From assembly GCF_965363235.1 (NCBI RefSeq), contig NC_134838.1, positions 17,268,441 to 17,332,440 on the forward strand: a stretch of DNA of 64,000 nucleotides. The letters are read 5' to 3'. The notes beneath the pieces are model-generated. The model was not told where the DNA came from, ran no database searches, and worked only from the letters and a program-made list of their open reading frames with translations. Below, one piece after another: positions 11,701 through 23,657 of the stretch (positions within the stretch are counted from its first letter, which is position 1; each line of letters starts with the position of its first letter). Source of the stretch: Mytilus galloprovincialis. Lineage: Eukaryota > Mollusca > Bivalvia > Mytilida > Mytilidae. Position numbers and translations under genes: made by a program.

Positions 11701-13274
11701 CAAGACAAATAGTTCTCAATGTTTCCAAGAAGAAAAGGGAAAGTAACGGTGGGAATGGTAGGTTATTGTGAATGATTTATTAAAATGGTAGAGATTGAAA
11801 TGACATCAGTATGTCATACATGTACATCATCTTAATAATGATTGCATAACAAAAATATTGCATTCATTTAAAAGATTAATCTTCTGTCTATCTATATTTA
11901 CCTCTATTATTTATTTATATGCAGTCTTAAGAAAGTAACAGCATTTTAAAGGTTGGAGACTGGAAGTAAAAAAATCTTTGTATTGTGCTACTATAACCGG
12001 AAGAAAAGTGACGTTGGGAACTTTTACCATAATTCGAAAAGTGCTTTATATGAACTCCCATTTTAGATTGAATATTGATATGAACTCTCGTTTAAGATTT
12101 GATATTTCTATGAACTCTCGTTTTAGTTTTAAATTGAATATTTCTCCTTTTAGTTTTAGCTGAATATTTCTTGTTTCATTCTTAAATATAATGTTTCTTA
12201 TTTCAAATATCCAAAGAGATTATAGATTTACTATTTTACAACTTAATCCGATGGCTGTCAAGAGTGTGAGAGATAATACATGTATCTAACATGTATCTAA
12301 CACTTGAACCACAAAAGCAATTATCGCTATTTTATAAAGTTTAGCCGGAGGACAATAATCCTATTATTATTACATAACATTGGACAAGTATATTTATATT
12401 TTATAAGAACCTTTTCATGTTTTAATACCCTTATCTTTGAATTAATTGATGTTTTGTAAACTGTTGCTGGGGCAGTCTTCCCTTAGCTTTCGAACTGTAA
12501 ACTTGTGTTAATAAATTTGTATATATTTTATACGGTCTTGCGTTTAAAGCAGCCATAGTGTCGATTATAGACCTACAGACTTTAATGTAACCCGTGCCGA
12601 AGTTCACGGACTTATGCCGGAATTTCACGGGGTTATACTACCTTAAAGTATATGACTTTTGTTTAATAAAGTCAAACTTATTTGAAATGAAATTTAGAAA
12701 TTGAAGTAATTTCAAGTTTGAACAATTCATATGTGATTATCAGAGACAGTTACATATCAGTATCTGAAACAAATAAATGTAAAACAATAAAAGATACATG
12801 TGTTACCTTTATCAAGACACAGAAAGATTGCAGTCGATTTCATAAAATGTCGTTTCGTATATATACAAACGATTTCACATACTAAAGGTAGTAAGTTGAG
12901 GATATACCAAGATACCAAACAAGTTTGTCATGTTTGTTTCGTCAAATAGTTTAAAAAATAAATTATACTTTAGCTGGATTATGAAAAACATGTTGCCAAA
13001 AGTATAAATTCTTCTTTGGTAAATACTTTTGGATTATTATGGTACTTGACTTTACTTCTAGACAGTTTAAAGATCTATTAATAAACCGTTTAAGACTTTA
13101 ATACTTCTCACAGGTGATATTTTCAATCAAAAACTCCATACGCCAAACAGTCTTATTTTTTTTTGTTTAAACTTTTGAAGTGTATTTTGTTGTTTTAAAA
13201 TAGCATACACAGGAAGAAGATAGAGTGTTATCATATACCATACGTCAAAAAATGACATAACTATGTCTTTAAGA

Positions 13275-16200
13275 AACTAGAGGCTCCAATGATCCTTAAT
13301 CGTTCGCCTTGTAGAATTAAGGTTAAAGCAAAGGTAATGCTATTAGTAACAGTGGTAGTCATCGTTCACACACTTGTGTGACCAGATTTGAGCCAGGTCA
13401 ACTCGGGGAAAATATTACAGAACAATTTAATGAAGTAACAGTAATCCAAACAAAATGTTCACATTGACGATGTCTATCATTTTTATTTTCTTGTATATCT
13501 CTTATATAATTTTATCTCTCTATCTATACTTCCATTTCAAGATACTTTTATAGTAATAAAAATAAAAACGTTAAAATTTCTCAAAAAAATATAAGAGCAA
13601 TAACTCATACGAAATCGATACACAAGTTCAGTTATAAATTTCCCTCTGTTTGTAGATCTGGTCTAGCTTATCCTTTTGTTTTTGTAGAACACAGTTTCTC
13701 TAAAATGTATCATAGTTTCTACGAAAATAGCCAAACGCACTAAAGGGTAACTAGAGGCTCTAAAGAGCCTGTGTCGCTCACCTTGGTCAACAAAGGACAC
13801 AGATGGATTCATGACAAAATTGTGTTTTGGTAATGGTGATGTGTTTTTAGATTTTACTTTACTTAACATTCTTGCTGCTTACAATTATCTCTATCTATAA
13901 TGAACTTGGCTCAGTAGTTTCAGTGGAAAATGTTTGTGAAAATCTACAAATTTTATGAAAATTGTTAAAAATTGACTATGAAGGGCAATAACTCCTTAGG
14001 GGGTCAATTGACCATTTTGGTCGTGTTGACTTATTTTTAGGTCTTACTTTGCTGAACATTGTTGCTGTTAACAGTATATCTCAATCTATAATAGTATTCA
14101 AGGTAATAACCAAAAACAGCAAAATTTCCTTAAAATTACCAATTCAGGGGCAGCAACCTAACAACAGGTTGTCCGATTCATCTGAAAAATTTCAGGGCTG
14201 ATAGATCTTGACCTGATAAACAATTTTACCCCGATCAGATTTGCTCTAAATGCTTTGGTTTTGAGTTATAAGCCAAAAACTGCATTTTACCCCTATGTTC
14301 TATTTTTAGCCATGGTGGCCATCTTTGTTGGTTGGCCGAGTTACCGGACACATTTTTAAAACTACATACCCCAATGATTATTATGGACAAGTTTGGTTTA
14401 ATTTGGCCCAGTAGTTTCAGAGGAGAAGATTTTTCTAAAAGATTATCAAGATTTACGAAAAATGGTTAAAAATTGAATATAAAGGACAATAACTCCTAAA
14501 GGGGTCAACTGACCATTTCGGTCATGTTGACTTATTTGTAAATCTTACTTTGCTGAACATTATTGCTGTTTACAGTTTATCTCTATCTATAATAATATTC
14601 AAGATAAAAACCAAAAACAGCAAAATTTCCTTAAAATTACCAATTCAGGGGCAGCAACCCAACAACGGGTTGCCCAATTCATCTGAAAATTTCAGAACAG
14701 ATAGATCTTGACCTGATAAACAATTTTACCCTGTCAGATTTGCTCTAAATGCTTTGGTTTTTGAGTTATAATCCAAAAACTGCATCTTACCCCTATGTTC
14801 TATTTTTAGCCATGGCGGCCATCTTGGTTAGTTGGCCGGATCACCGGACACATTTTTTAAACTAAATACCCTAATGATGATTGTGGTAAAGTTTGGTTTA
14901 ATTTGGCCCAGTAGTTTCAGAGAAGAAGATTTTTCTAAAAGATTATCAAGATTTACGAAAAATGGTTAAAAATTGACTATAAAGGGCAATAACTCCTAAA
15001 GGGGTCAACTGACCATTTCGGTCAAGTTGACTTATTTGTAAATCTTACTTTGCTGAACATTATTGCTGTTTACAGTTTATCTCTATCTATAATAATATTC
15101 AAGATAATAACCAAAAACAGCAAAATTTCCTTAAAATTATCAATTCAGGGGCAGCAACCCAACAACGGGTTGCCCAATTCATCTGAAAATTTCAGGACAG
15201 ATAGATCTTGACCTGATAAACAATTTTACCCTGTCAGATTTGCTCTAAATGCTTTGGTTTTTGAGTTATAATCCAAAAACTGCATCTTACCCCTATGTTC
15301 TATTTTTAGCCATGGCGGCCATCTTGGTTGGTTGGCCGGGTCACTGGACACATTTTTTAAACTAAATACCCCAATAATGATTGTGGTAAAGTTTGGTTAA
15401 ATTTGGCCCAGTAGTTTCAGAGAAGAAGATTTTTCTAAAAGATTATCAAGATTTACGAAAAATGGTTAAAAATTGACTATAAAGGGCAATAACTCCTAAA
15501 GGGATCAACTGACCATTTCGGTCATGTTGACTTATTTGTAAATCTTACTTTGCTGAACATTATTGCTGTTTACAGTTTATTTTTATTTATAATAATATTC
15601 AAGATAATAACCAAAAACAGCAAAATTTCCTTAAAATTACCAATTCAGGGGCAGCAACCCAACAACGGGTTGCCCAATTCATCTGAAACAATTTTACCCT
15701 GTCAGATTTGCTCTAAATGCTTTGGTTTTTGAGTTATAATCCAAAAACTGCATTTTACCCCTATGTTCTATTTTTAGCCATGGCGGCCATCTTGGTTGGT
15801 TGGCCGAGCCACCGGAAACATTTTTAAACTAGATACCCCAATAATGATTGTGGTAAAGTTTGGTTTAATTTGGCCCAGTAGTTTCAGAGAAGAAGATTTT
15901 TGTAAAAGTTAACAACGACGACGGACGACGGACGCAAAGTGATGGGAAAAGCTCACTTGGCCCTTCGGGCCAGGTGAGCTAAAAAGGGTAAAAAAAAACA
16001 TCACCATTTCAAGGGAATATAACTCATAAATGACAATCTTGGTTTTGCAAATCATATGTTTAGCAGTTCGTGTTTTGATGATCATTTTGCTGATGACAGT
16101 TTCATCATATCGGTGATAATTTTCAAGAATAAAGCAAAGAAAAAAAAAAAGATCCACTCTATAATATAGTTTTCGATATGATATTGACCAAAACTCCAAC

Positions 16201-16636
16201 AACTTTTGTAATAATCGTCATATAAGGGCAATTACCGGTATAAGAAGTTGATTGTTGGTTTCGGTAACATTGTGTTGACTAATTTGTAAATCTAATTTCC
16301 TGTTCCTTTTTTTCTGGTATCAGTTTTTTTTTTTAACCTTTAAAGATTTTATATTTATAGGAATCAAATAAATTAAAAGATTATATCGAAACATCAAATT
16401 TGGAATTAGGAAGAACTTGACAGTCTGTGCATGTTCGTCCCTGTCCGATTTTCTCCTACCTTTATTGTTTTTAATATATAGGATATATAGGACAATTAAT
16501 AAATTTCACCCCTGTGTTTTATTTATAGCCATGGTGGCCATGTTTGGTCACTGGCCTTGGGTAAAACAGCATCTATGTATGATACCATAACGATTGTTCA
16601 CACCAAGTTTGGTTGAAATTATCAAAGAAGTTGAAG
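13275..16636 (+). mobile_element. Outer diverged element of the CTAGAGGCTC family (hosts a nested copy)
   Basis: The sequence at 13278 (ACTAGAGGCTCCAATGATCC) resembles the left terminus of the 500-bp-monomer element. The right part (15990-16630) holds diverged versions of its interior, such as TTATTTATAGCCATGGTGGC and ACCAAGTTTGGTTGAAATTA. The two parts are separated by a younger insertion at 13751-15980. The right border is unclear; a SINE starts at 16638. Called from shared words only. Confidence 0.5.
13751..15980 (+). mobile_element. Non-autonomous element with about 500-bp tandem monomers (copy 1)
   Basis: Left end CTAGAGGCTCTAAAGAGCCT is a hairpin (AGGCTCT/AGAGCCT), followed by GCTCACCTTGG. 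The right end is a second hairpin, GGCCCTTCGGGCC, then AGGTGAGCT; GCTCACCT and AGGTGAGC form short inverted termini. The interior is a tandem array: the marker GAACATTNTTGCTGTT recurs at about 14053, 14552, 15054 and 15555, a period of 499-502 bp. AAAGGGTAA occurs directly at both borders, a probable target duplication. It encodes no protein. Hairpin plus CTAA at the 3' end resembles Helitron ends, but the flanking duplication argues against that class. Confidence 0.8.
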
Positions 16637-16637
16637 G

Positions 16638-16860
16638 GGCCTCAGTTGCTGAGTGGTCTAAATTGTTCCTACCGTAATCACTAGCCGGTCAAGACTGAGG
16701 TTGTGAATTCGAAACCCGCTCGTGTAGGTGCTCTGGTGACTAGGATTGTCAGCTTTCCGATCGAAGGTCGGTGGTTTTTTTTTAGGCACTCCGGCTTCCT
16801 CCACCAATAAAAACAGGCCGCCACGAAATAGGCGGGTGACATTCTTTGACTGGTCAGTAA
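16638..16860 (+). mobile_element. tRNA-derived SINE (MetaSINE-like)
   Basis: The head (16638-16725) looks like a tRNA: a box A-like stretch (TTGCTGAGTGGTCTAA) and a box B-like stretch (GGTTGTGAATTCGAAACCC). After it comes a body containing TCGAAGGTCGGTGG, GGCACTCCGGCTTCCTCCAC, CAATAAAAAC and GCCGCCACGAAATAG. The same body occurs at 19561 without the tRNA head. The body resembles, from memory, the conserved central domain of animal MetaSINEs; that assignment is tentative. Transcribed by RNA polymerase III if active. Confidence 0.65.
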
Positions 16861-16917
16861 TTACATATACCAGATGTGGATCCAGGTTTCGAAAACAAAA
16901 AATGGATTTAAATAAAA

Positions 16918-17015
16918 ATATTTGAATGAGACAACTCTCTACAAGAGACAAAAAGACATAAAATTTAACAACTATAGGTCACCGTACGGCCTTCAAAAAT
17001 GAATAAAGCCCATAC
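16918..17015 (+). repeat. Retroelement tail fragment
   Basis: Contains GAATGAGACAACTCTCTACA, ACAACTATAGGTCACCGTAC and GGCCTTCAAAAATGAATAAA, blocks of the tail family also present at 28385 and, reversed, at 58880-58975. Confidence 0.65.
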
Positions 17016-18215
17016 TGTCCATATTGGTTAAAATTTCGACGAGCCGCGTATATTGATAAGATCTTTTTGGACAATTTTCTGCAAAACATTTCTTTAATCA
17101 CAGGTGCACATGTGATCTTGCGTCTCCTCCCACAAATCAGCCATTGTATTCATCAACGTTACTTAGAAGCTGCTGCTCATGTTCTTGCAAATATACATTC
17201 TAATAAATTAAATAGAACATCATTACAGTATATATTGCTAAATGTTTGTGTTTGTTTGTTTCTATTTGTTTTCATTTATATAGTTTTTTTTTTTTGTCTT
17301 TTCAAGTCTTCCGTATCACAAAAGGATTTAAAATGCATTTGAAGGAAAAAAATACGAGAGAAAATTAACATGTCGATATTGACATTAGTTTAAGATGAAT
17401 ACCCCGTCAATTCTATGCAAAGTAAAACATGGATGCTTCACATTACACGTTAAATTGAAATGTCGATGTTGATTCGATATCGATATCGACAACATTTACT
17501 TCGGAATATTCAAATCCCTAAGAATAGAACCTTACAATGCTCAAAACAGATTAAGTTTATTGTCAATATTGATTGAATATCGTCGATGCACAGGTACTTG
17601 TTTTTATCCATTGGGAGCTTCTTCTATTTGTATGGATAGTCGACCTTCCAATGGATAGATGCACAGACACAGGCACTTCGATGCCGTTGATATCAACACC
17701 TACATGTATATGAACCAGCACAACTTACTATTATAATCATGAATTAGTGGCATATGATAGTTACAGGGGAGGTAATGACGTTCCTAACGTAAATTGTTAT
17801 TTTCGCGACGTCAAACTATGACTTATCGGGAAAATATTAAGTTTTTGACTGATTTTTATCATTCAAACTGATTTAACTTGAAAACGAGTTCATGGACCCC
17901 TCTTTTTTAAAATGCCGTTTGGTTTGTTTACTTCAGATTGAGAAGATTATGTGTGCCAATCAAGTTCCATGAAAACGTGTATAGTGCATTTTTTTTAAAT
18001 TCGATAATTATTCAACATAAAATTATGTTTTTTTCTACATTCATGAAGATTTGATAAATATGAGTTATTTCTGAATTAAAAAAAATAAATTTAAGGATAC
18101 TTATAAAATACAGAAATTACAAATTATTTAACAAAAATCAATTTGTGTTTATCTTTTCGACCTCATTTTACTCAAAAAGTAGCACATGTAGATATATTTT
18201 TATTACATATTCGAT
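17016..18215. other. No gene recognised; ATCGATATCGAC words
   Basis: AT-rich. Palindromic TATCGATATCGA-type words cluster at 17465-17500 and recur at 18940-18970 and 19505-19555, suggesting remnants of a repeat. No coding sequence is supported. Confidence 0.4.
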
Positions 18216-18825
18216 TTAAGGTAGATAGAGTGTCTTCCTCCATCTTGGAATTTAAAATACCAGAACACAAGGATGAAATGTGCAAATTGTGAGATTAGTG
18301 GGTAATTCATGTGTTAGAATTTTCATTTTAATATAGAAAATGCTATCTTTTATCATATTTATGGTTGGTTTTTTTTACAAAAAACCTAATACTTTTGTAT
18401 GAATCAACTTTTTCCAACTTTGCTAAATAAGGGGAGGCAACTCAAATGCAAGGGCAGATAATTCAGATAATGTTATTTTTACAAAAGAATGTGTTAGGAA
18501 TTTACCCATTTAATTATGTAGATAGAAAAAGAGTCAGATGACCCCGTTTTTTCTTTTTCTTATCTGAAAGCATAATATTGGAGCTATCTTCTCATATTTC
18601 ATTTCAAAATTCTATGGTGTAGTTTTCGTTTTATGACAGAAAATTGGGTTTTCCATGCATTATCTATACAAAATCTGACAATTTTGCACATCCTGTAGTA
18701 TGAAAATAAGTCCCTTGACCCATTCTTTTTATTAATGTTTTTAAACAAGCAGGATATGACCTACATTTTGGCAAATCATTAAAAAAATCTATGGATTATA
18801 ATTTAGGCATCCCATCTACCTTAAT
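18216..18825. mobile_element. Possible 600-bp MITE with TTAAGGTAGAT ends
   Basis: The left end TTAAGGTAGATAGAG and the right end CCCATCTACCTTAA are imperfect inverted repeats about 600 bp apart. The interior is AT-rich with no open frame. Termini are short, so the call is tentative. Confidence 0.4.
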
Positions 18826-18986
18826 CACGTAAAAAATAGTCTATATGGATTTTTTTTTTATCAAAATGTAAATACGAGATCAAAACTGTATCGTATGCCC
18901 TTAAATAAACAGGGCTTTATAGTTAACACGTGCACATCGATGTCGATAACGTCTATATCGATATATACAGATGAACTAGAGCAACG

Positions 18987-19130
18987 GGGCTGCGTTCAAT
19001 ATCGTAGCGGCTACTTAGTGCTACGTAGATTTTGACTATTGAACGTGTAGCTATTAACAAGTTGTAACATATATATTGATAGCAGCAACGTAGCCGCTAT
19101 GTAGCTTCTACGATATTGAACTCAACCCTG
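18987..19130. mobile_element. Inverted-repeat MITE, copy 1 of a cluster
   Basis: Begins GGGCTGCGTTCAATATCGTA and ends with the near inverse TACGATATTGAACTCAACCC. The interior carries CTACGTAG palindromes and a further inverted pair around CTATTGAACGTG. No coding capacity. Confidence 0.75.
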
Positions 19131-19155
19131 GTGAAGTAGACGAATGAGGTATACG

Positions 19156-19352
19156 GGGTTGTGTTCAACATCGTAGCAGCTAAATAATGCTACGTAGTCC
19201 TACGTAGATTTGAATTATGACTATTGAACGTGTATCTAGCCTAGCTGTTACGTAGATATTGATAGCATCTAGGCCAGCTACAAGTTCAATAGTCATAAAT
19301 CTACGTAGCACTACGTAGCATTATTTAGCTGCTACGATAGTGACCGCAACCC
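19156..19352. mobile_element. Inverted-repeat MITE, copy 2 of a cluster
   Basis: Same family: GGGTTGTGTTCAACATCGTA at the left and TACGATAGTGACCGCAACCC at the right. This copy is almost a full-length hairpin, with GCTACGTAGTCCTACGTAGA on the left matched by its complement on the right. Confidence 0.75.
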
Positions 19353-19497
19353 AGGGTTGAGTTCAATATCGTAGCAGCTACGAAGCGGCTACGTAGCTGC
19401 TATCAATATTTTTGTAGCAACTATTATATAGCTACACGTTCAATAGTCAAAATCTACGTAGCACTACGTAGCTGCTACGATATTAAACGCAACCCTG
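19352..19497. mobile_element. Inverted-repeat MITE, copy 3 of a cluster
   Basis: Starts CAGGGTTGAGTTCAATATCG immediately after copy 2 and ends CGATATTAAACGCAACCCTG. Copies 2 and 3 abut without a spacer. Confidence 0.75.
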
Positions 19498-19560
19498 TTA
19501 TAAAGTTAATATCGACATCGATACGATATCGTTGATATTGTCGATATAGAAACTTCACCG

Positions 19561-19690
19561 TGTCTTTCGAAGGTCGGTGGTTTTCTCCGGCACTTCGGCT
19601 TCCTCCACCAATAAAAACTTGCCGCCACGAAATAGCCTAAATGCGGTGCTTAAAAGTTGCGTTAAAACACCAATCATCGTGTCTTGGGCA
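19561..19690 (+). mobile_element. 5'-truncated SINE body (same family as 16638)
   Basis: Repeats the SINE body words TCGAAGGTCGGTGG, GGCACTTCGGCTTCCTCCAC, CAATAAAAAC and GCCGCCACGAAATAG; the tRNA-like head is missing. Confidence 0.6.
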
Positions 19691-21769
19691 TACCTCTTTG
19701 TTACACTAATTTGATTCGATTCTAAAGCGTTTACTAAGTTGAGAGCTGGAAAAAGTGTAAAAATGGAGAATTCAATACCATAGTACGATTTGGACAACTG
19801 AACGTATATATATATATATATGAAGCCTAGCTACTAATAGAAGTAGATAATAGATAATAGCCCCCCCCCCCACCCCCACCCCCCCCCCCAAAAAAACAGA
19901 CACAAAACAAACTTTAAAAAAATCATGCTATCAAAAAAATTCAAAATAGCGTACGTAGGTTGATAATTACTTTGGACACCAAAGGCTCGTTAAAATTCAT
20001 TGCATTGAAATTTCATAATAACTCGAGTTGATATCAAGCGATATTCAACACACACTCGTTATTAAACCAACAAATCGCACCTTTATGGAAATGGAAATAC
20101 TTGGTAAAATTAATTGTTTGTTGTGTAAATGTAAACTGAATTGTTTGCAATAAACGTTGTAGCAGAGATCATTATATTTGTATTTAAAAATCTGATTTCC
20201 AATATGGGAATGTGTGATAACGTCCTTGATAGCTAGCAGTAATTACATTGTTGTAATAACATTGTATAATAAAGGTTGATGAGATAATCGGATATATAAT
20301 TGTCAGTATAATTACTTCTATGTTTATCAATATCTCTCGCCTTTGGAGGACACTGACGCGATAACCGGACATTGGTATTTATTATAGTTGCTAGGTGTAC
20401 ACAATGACATATGCAACAGTGGGGTTGCTTTCATCCATTCTCTGAGAAAATTGTATGCGGCACCGTGTTGGGGTCATCTCTTTTGGGTATAATTAAACGC
20501 TAGGTGTTTTCCTAACGAATACAGATCGCTTTAAAAGGAATTGTCAGAATATGGATTTTTTTTCATCATGTGTTTAGGTAGGCACATGAAAACAATTCGC
20601 TAGACATTCTGTGTGATTAAATCAAGTTCTTTTATATGGTAATTCATCATATGTTCATACACATACTGTATATATTAGAATTTCCCTCCCCCAGTTTTTG
20701 TTATTGTATTCTTGAAATGTTAAAGCCAATCGAACAAAGAGGGTTTTATATATATAAGTCAAATAATAATAATAAAAAATACATATCATCGGAAGCACCA
20801 GTGACAAATCAATATGATTTTACGCTGTTCAAAATGCCGTTCTGATCTTTGTAAATAAGCGCCATACAAGTTAATGCCATTTCAATAATTATTTACTAAC
20901 AAAAAATATGCCAATTAAACTATACCTTCGCACATCCTTTAGCATAAATTTTGAGATTCGTTGTGGTGCGTTATTAACTCAACTTAATAAAAATGTATTG
21001 TGGTATTTTGAATGATCCCGAGAAGACACAATCTCAGGAGACTTGTAAAATTATGCGCCCGACTTTGTTGCGGATATTACACTGTGTTTGTTTGACAACA
21101 TCAGGAAATTTCCATGCTTTTTCTTCTTTAGCCGGTTTAATTAACAAGTTCAGACAGTTCAAAGGAAGAACCATATTAAAGACTACTGTGTAAATATAGA
21201 TATGGTTTAAAAGCATTCATATATCTCTTTCAGATGCGAATCAAACACAAATGAAAGAATATGTACTACACAATAAAAGTCACCATTACTGGCATCTGAA
21301 CTATAGATCTAATATTACAACCAATCAAAATTATTCATAAGCACATACTATGTTGGTAGTTAATACGTCTTACGACTTAACTGCCATGGATAACTTTAAA
21401 CTCTAAGTAAATTATAAATAAAAAAAGTAAACAAACTAGAAAAAAATGCATTCATAAAAATTATAAGAAAAAAGTGTGAAATGCTTACATAAATTATTAT
21501 CTTCTTCTTCCTTGCTATGGGCTAGATTCCTATTAGAATGTAACAAGTCAACTAGACAGAGAATGAGACGGCAATTATCCTGTAACTATTTACAGATAAA
21601 ACATTCCAAAATATACACAATTTAAACTATGTACCCCTGGCTGCTGTCTTCATGTATGAAAGTGCACTCTGGAACCACTCTATTGTCAGAGCTTCTGTTG
21701 TAGCTGTTGGGAGTTGGTTCAATTCTTGTATAAATGAGGGAGGAATGAGTACTTACATTGTACAATGTA
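19691..21769. other. No gene recognised; simple repeats
   Basis: Holds an AT dinucleotide run (about 19805-19822) and a poly-C tract interrupted by A (19861-19890). Open frames on both strands around 20990-21215 have moderately coding-like composition, but neither shows a family resemblance or splice partners. Confidence 0.4.
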
Positions 21770-22884
21770 CAGGGTTCTCGTTAAGACGAGTATACATGTC
21801 CTTGACGCATGGAAATTGAACTGGACGCGTCATTTTTTTAAACCTGTGAGTCCCTGGGACGCGTCCTGATTGTATCCCCTGAGTCCCAGAAATATCGTTT
21901 TGCCTAGAAGATTTATAATACAACATTGTTTTGAACGTTGTGTTGACAAGAAACTAAACCGGAAGTCGATGTCAAAACATCGATGTGATGCGTAGATCAT
22001 ATTTTTTACAGTTGACAGATTAAAAAGTAAAAATTGTTTGCAAACTATTTTTTAAATACAAATGCATTCTAAATTATTAAAAGCAGTATAATCCAGAAAT
22101 TAATTCCTTGACCAAATGTTTTCTTTTGTTGACAAACATGTCACATGATCATTTTAGGTGGGAAAAATACTTGGGGAAACACCTAAATAACAGACACCCC
22201 TGTCTGGATATTTATAGACATTTAAAATAAACAGCTGAAATGGTAGTGCCATGAAAATAGTTAGACTTGGTGTATATAATTCAATCTACACTAATCTAAT
22301 TGTGAAAAGGGTGTAGAGAGGAAGGAATTAATTTGTACAGTTATTTTTTTTTGTAATTTAAATTTTGGCAACTAAAAATCACCAGAAAAATTCTTTAACT
22401 GAGTTTATTATTATAATCCATTCATATTAAAAAAAAAAAAATAAAACCCTACCTATTGCCCCAATCTTTTTATGGAACTCTGGCTCTGGTAAACCAACAT
22501 TTTTTTCAATGTGGCCCCACATCAAAAATATGGCATACCCAGAAAGAAGTCTGTTTCATGTATATATTTTGAACAATAACTATTAAGCATTAAGAGGTCA
22601 TAATTTTTATTGATATAATAAAAACTACCAACCCAACACGTATCGTTTAAGTTGTATTTCGTCATATTTCATTATATTAGGACCACAGGCACTTGTCTCA
22701 GAAAAAAAATTCCTATATACTTTAATGGTATATACATGTAAGGGGGGAATCTGAGACAAGTGCCTGTGATTAGGACACGAAAAATTACATGCATCTTGGA
22801 CTCATCAAAATCTTTTGGGACTCGCCATTTCTAAAAGTGATGAGTCCCAGGACTCACCATGAAAAATTCCTAGTGAGAACCCTG
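21770..22884. mobile_element. hAT-like non-autonomous element (1.1 kb)
   Basis: Termini CAGGGTTCTCGTTAAGACGA and CCTAGTGAGAACCCTG are inverted repeats (CAGGGTTCTC / GAGAACCCTG). CAATGTA flanks both sides directly (21763-21769 and 22885-22891). The CAGGG start and the 7-8 bp duplication fit the hAT superfamily. Sub-terminal regions repeat GGGACGCGTCC and GAGTCCCAG words on both sides. No transposase is visible. A smaller hairpin lies inside (22683-22769). Confidence 0.75.
22683..22769. repeat. Short perfect-stem hairpin
   Basis: CACAGGCACTTGTCTCAG on the left is the exact complement of CTGAGACAAGTGCCTGTG on the right, separated by about 50 bases. Possibly a tiny MITE inserted in the surrounding hAT-like element. 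Confidence 0.7.
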
Positions 22885-23272
22885 CAATGTATATACTCTC
22901 TGGTGTGCTGGTACATTTTGTAGTTGGTATAAACTTTTGTAATGTTTATTGGTCGTTAAGGTTACAGTTGAGTAGAATCTTAGTGTAGAAATGCATGGTT
23001 TACGCTTGAGATAGAGTTACACAGATTTAGACGTTTGGCGGGAAAATAAGTGGCCGGGTCGAAAGTTATAGGGATGATCGTAAGGGACTCTCTATGCTCC
23101 GTAAGGGTTAACATTTAAAGAACACCCCTGTCAAGTAAATAGTGGTAACGACCACGGGTATATAAGAGAGTGAGAATATATTGGATATATTAAGTGCTAG
23201 AAGAGCCTTGATATTCAGAGGACACTTTGTACTGGGTACAAAGTGGACGTACACGTTGACAGGATTGACATA

Positions 23273-23460
23273 GCAGACTGTCCCACTTGGAGGACAGGCT
23301 GTACCAGCCCGCACTGTCTGGTAGTGACAGACTGTCCCACTAGGAGGACAAGTTGTACCAGGCCGCACTGTCAGGTAGTGACAGACTGTCCCACTCGGAG
23401 GACAAATTGTACAAGGCACATTGTCTTATAGTGACATAACATCCCATTAGGAGGACAGGC
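23273..23460 (-). repeat. 54-bp tandem repeat, 3-4 units
   Basis: The word CAGACTGTCCCACT recurs at 23274, 23328 and 23382, with a decayed fourth unit at 23434: an exact 54-bp period. The period is a multiple of three and all units stay open on both strands; the minus frame repeats CPPSGTVCHY every 18 residues. It lies 3' of the reverse transcriptase remnant on the same strand, so it may be the tandemly repeated 3' region of that retroelement rather than a gene. Confidence 0.8.
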
Positions 23461-23657
23461 TGTTATATTGTATAAACTTGTATATATAAGAGTTCATATT
23501 TACTTTATATCGGCAGAGAGCCCGTGTATATATTTTGGTTCATTGTGCATAATAAAGATAACTTTGTAGTTTTTAGTCTTGCCATATTATTTGTGGACAA
23601 CTTGGATCCAAGTATTGACTGGAACGGACGTTTGGGATATAAACGCCTGGTTACATG

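Larger units (their letters stand above)
9239..13274. other. About 4 kb without a recognisable gene
   Basis: AT-rich sequence with scattered short open frames lacking family resemblance or splice context. It contains a minisatellite (11025-11108) and a degenerate MITE piece (about 11581-11700); otherwise nothing is supported. Confidence 0.4.

Noticed and set aside
16658..16725. tRNA gene
   Set aside because: Box A/B-like words are present, but the cloverleaf is degenerate and the sequence continues into a SINE body repeated elsewhere.
20993..21216. Overlapping 60-66 codon frames on both strands
   Set aside because: Neither shows a family pattern, splice sites or a start context that favours it; could not decide between them.
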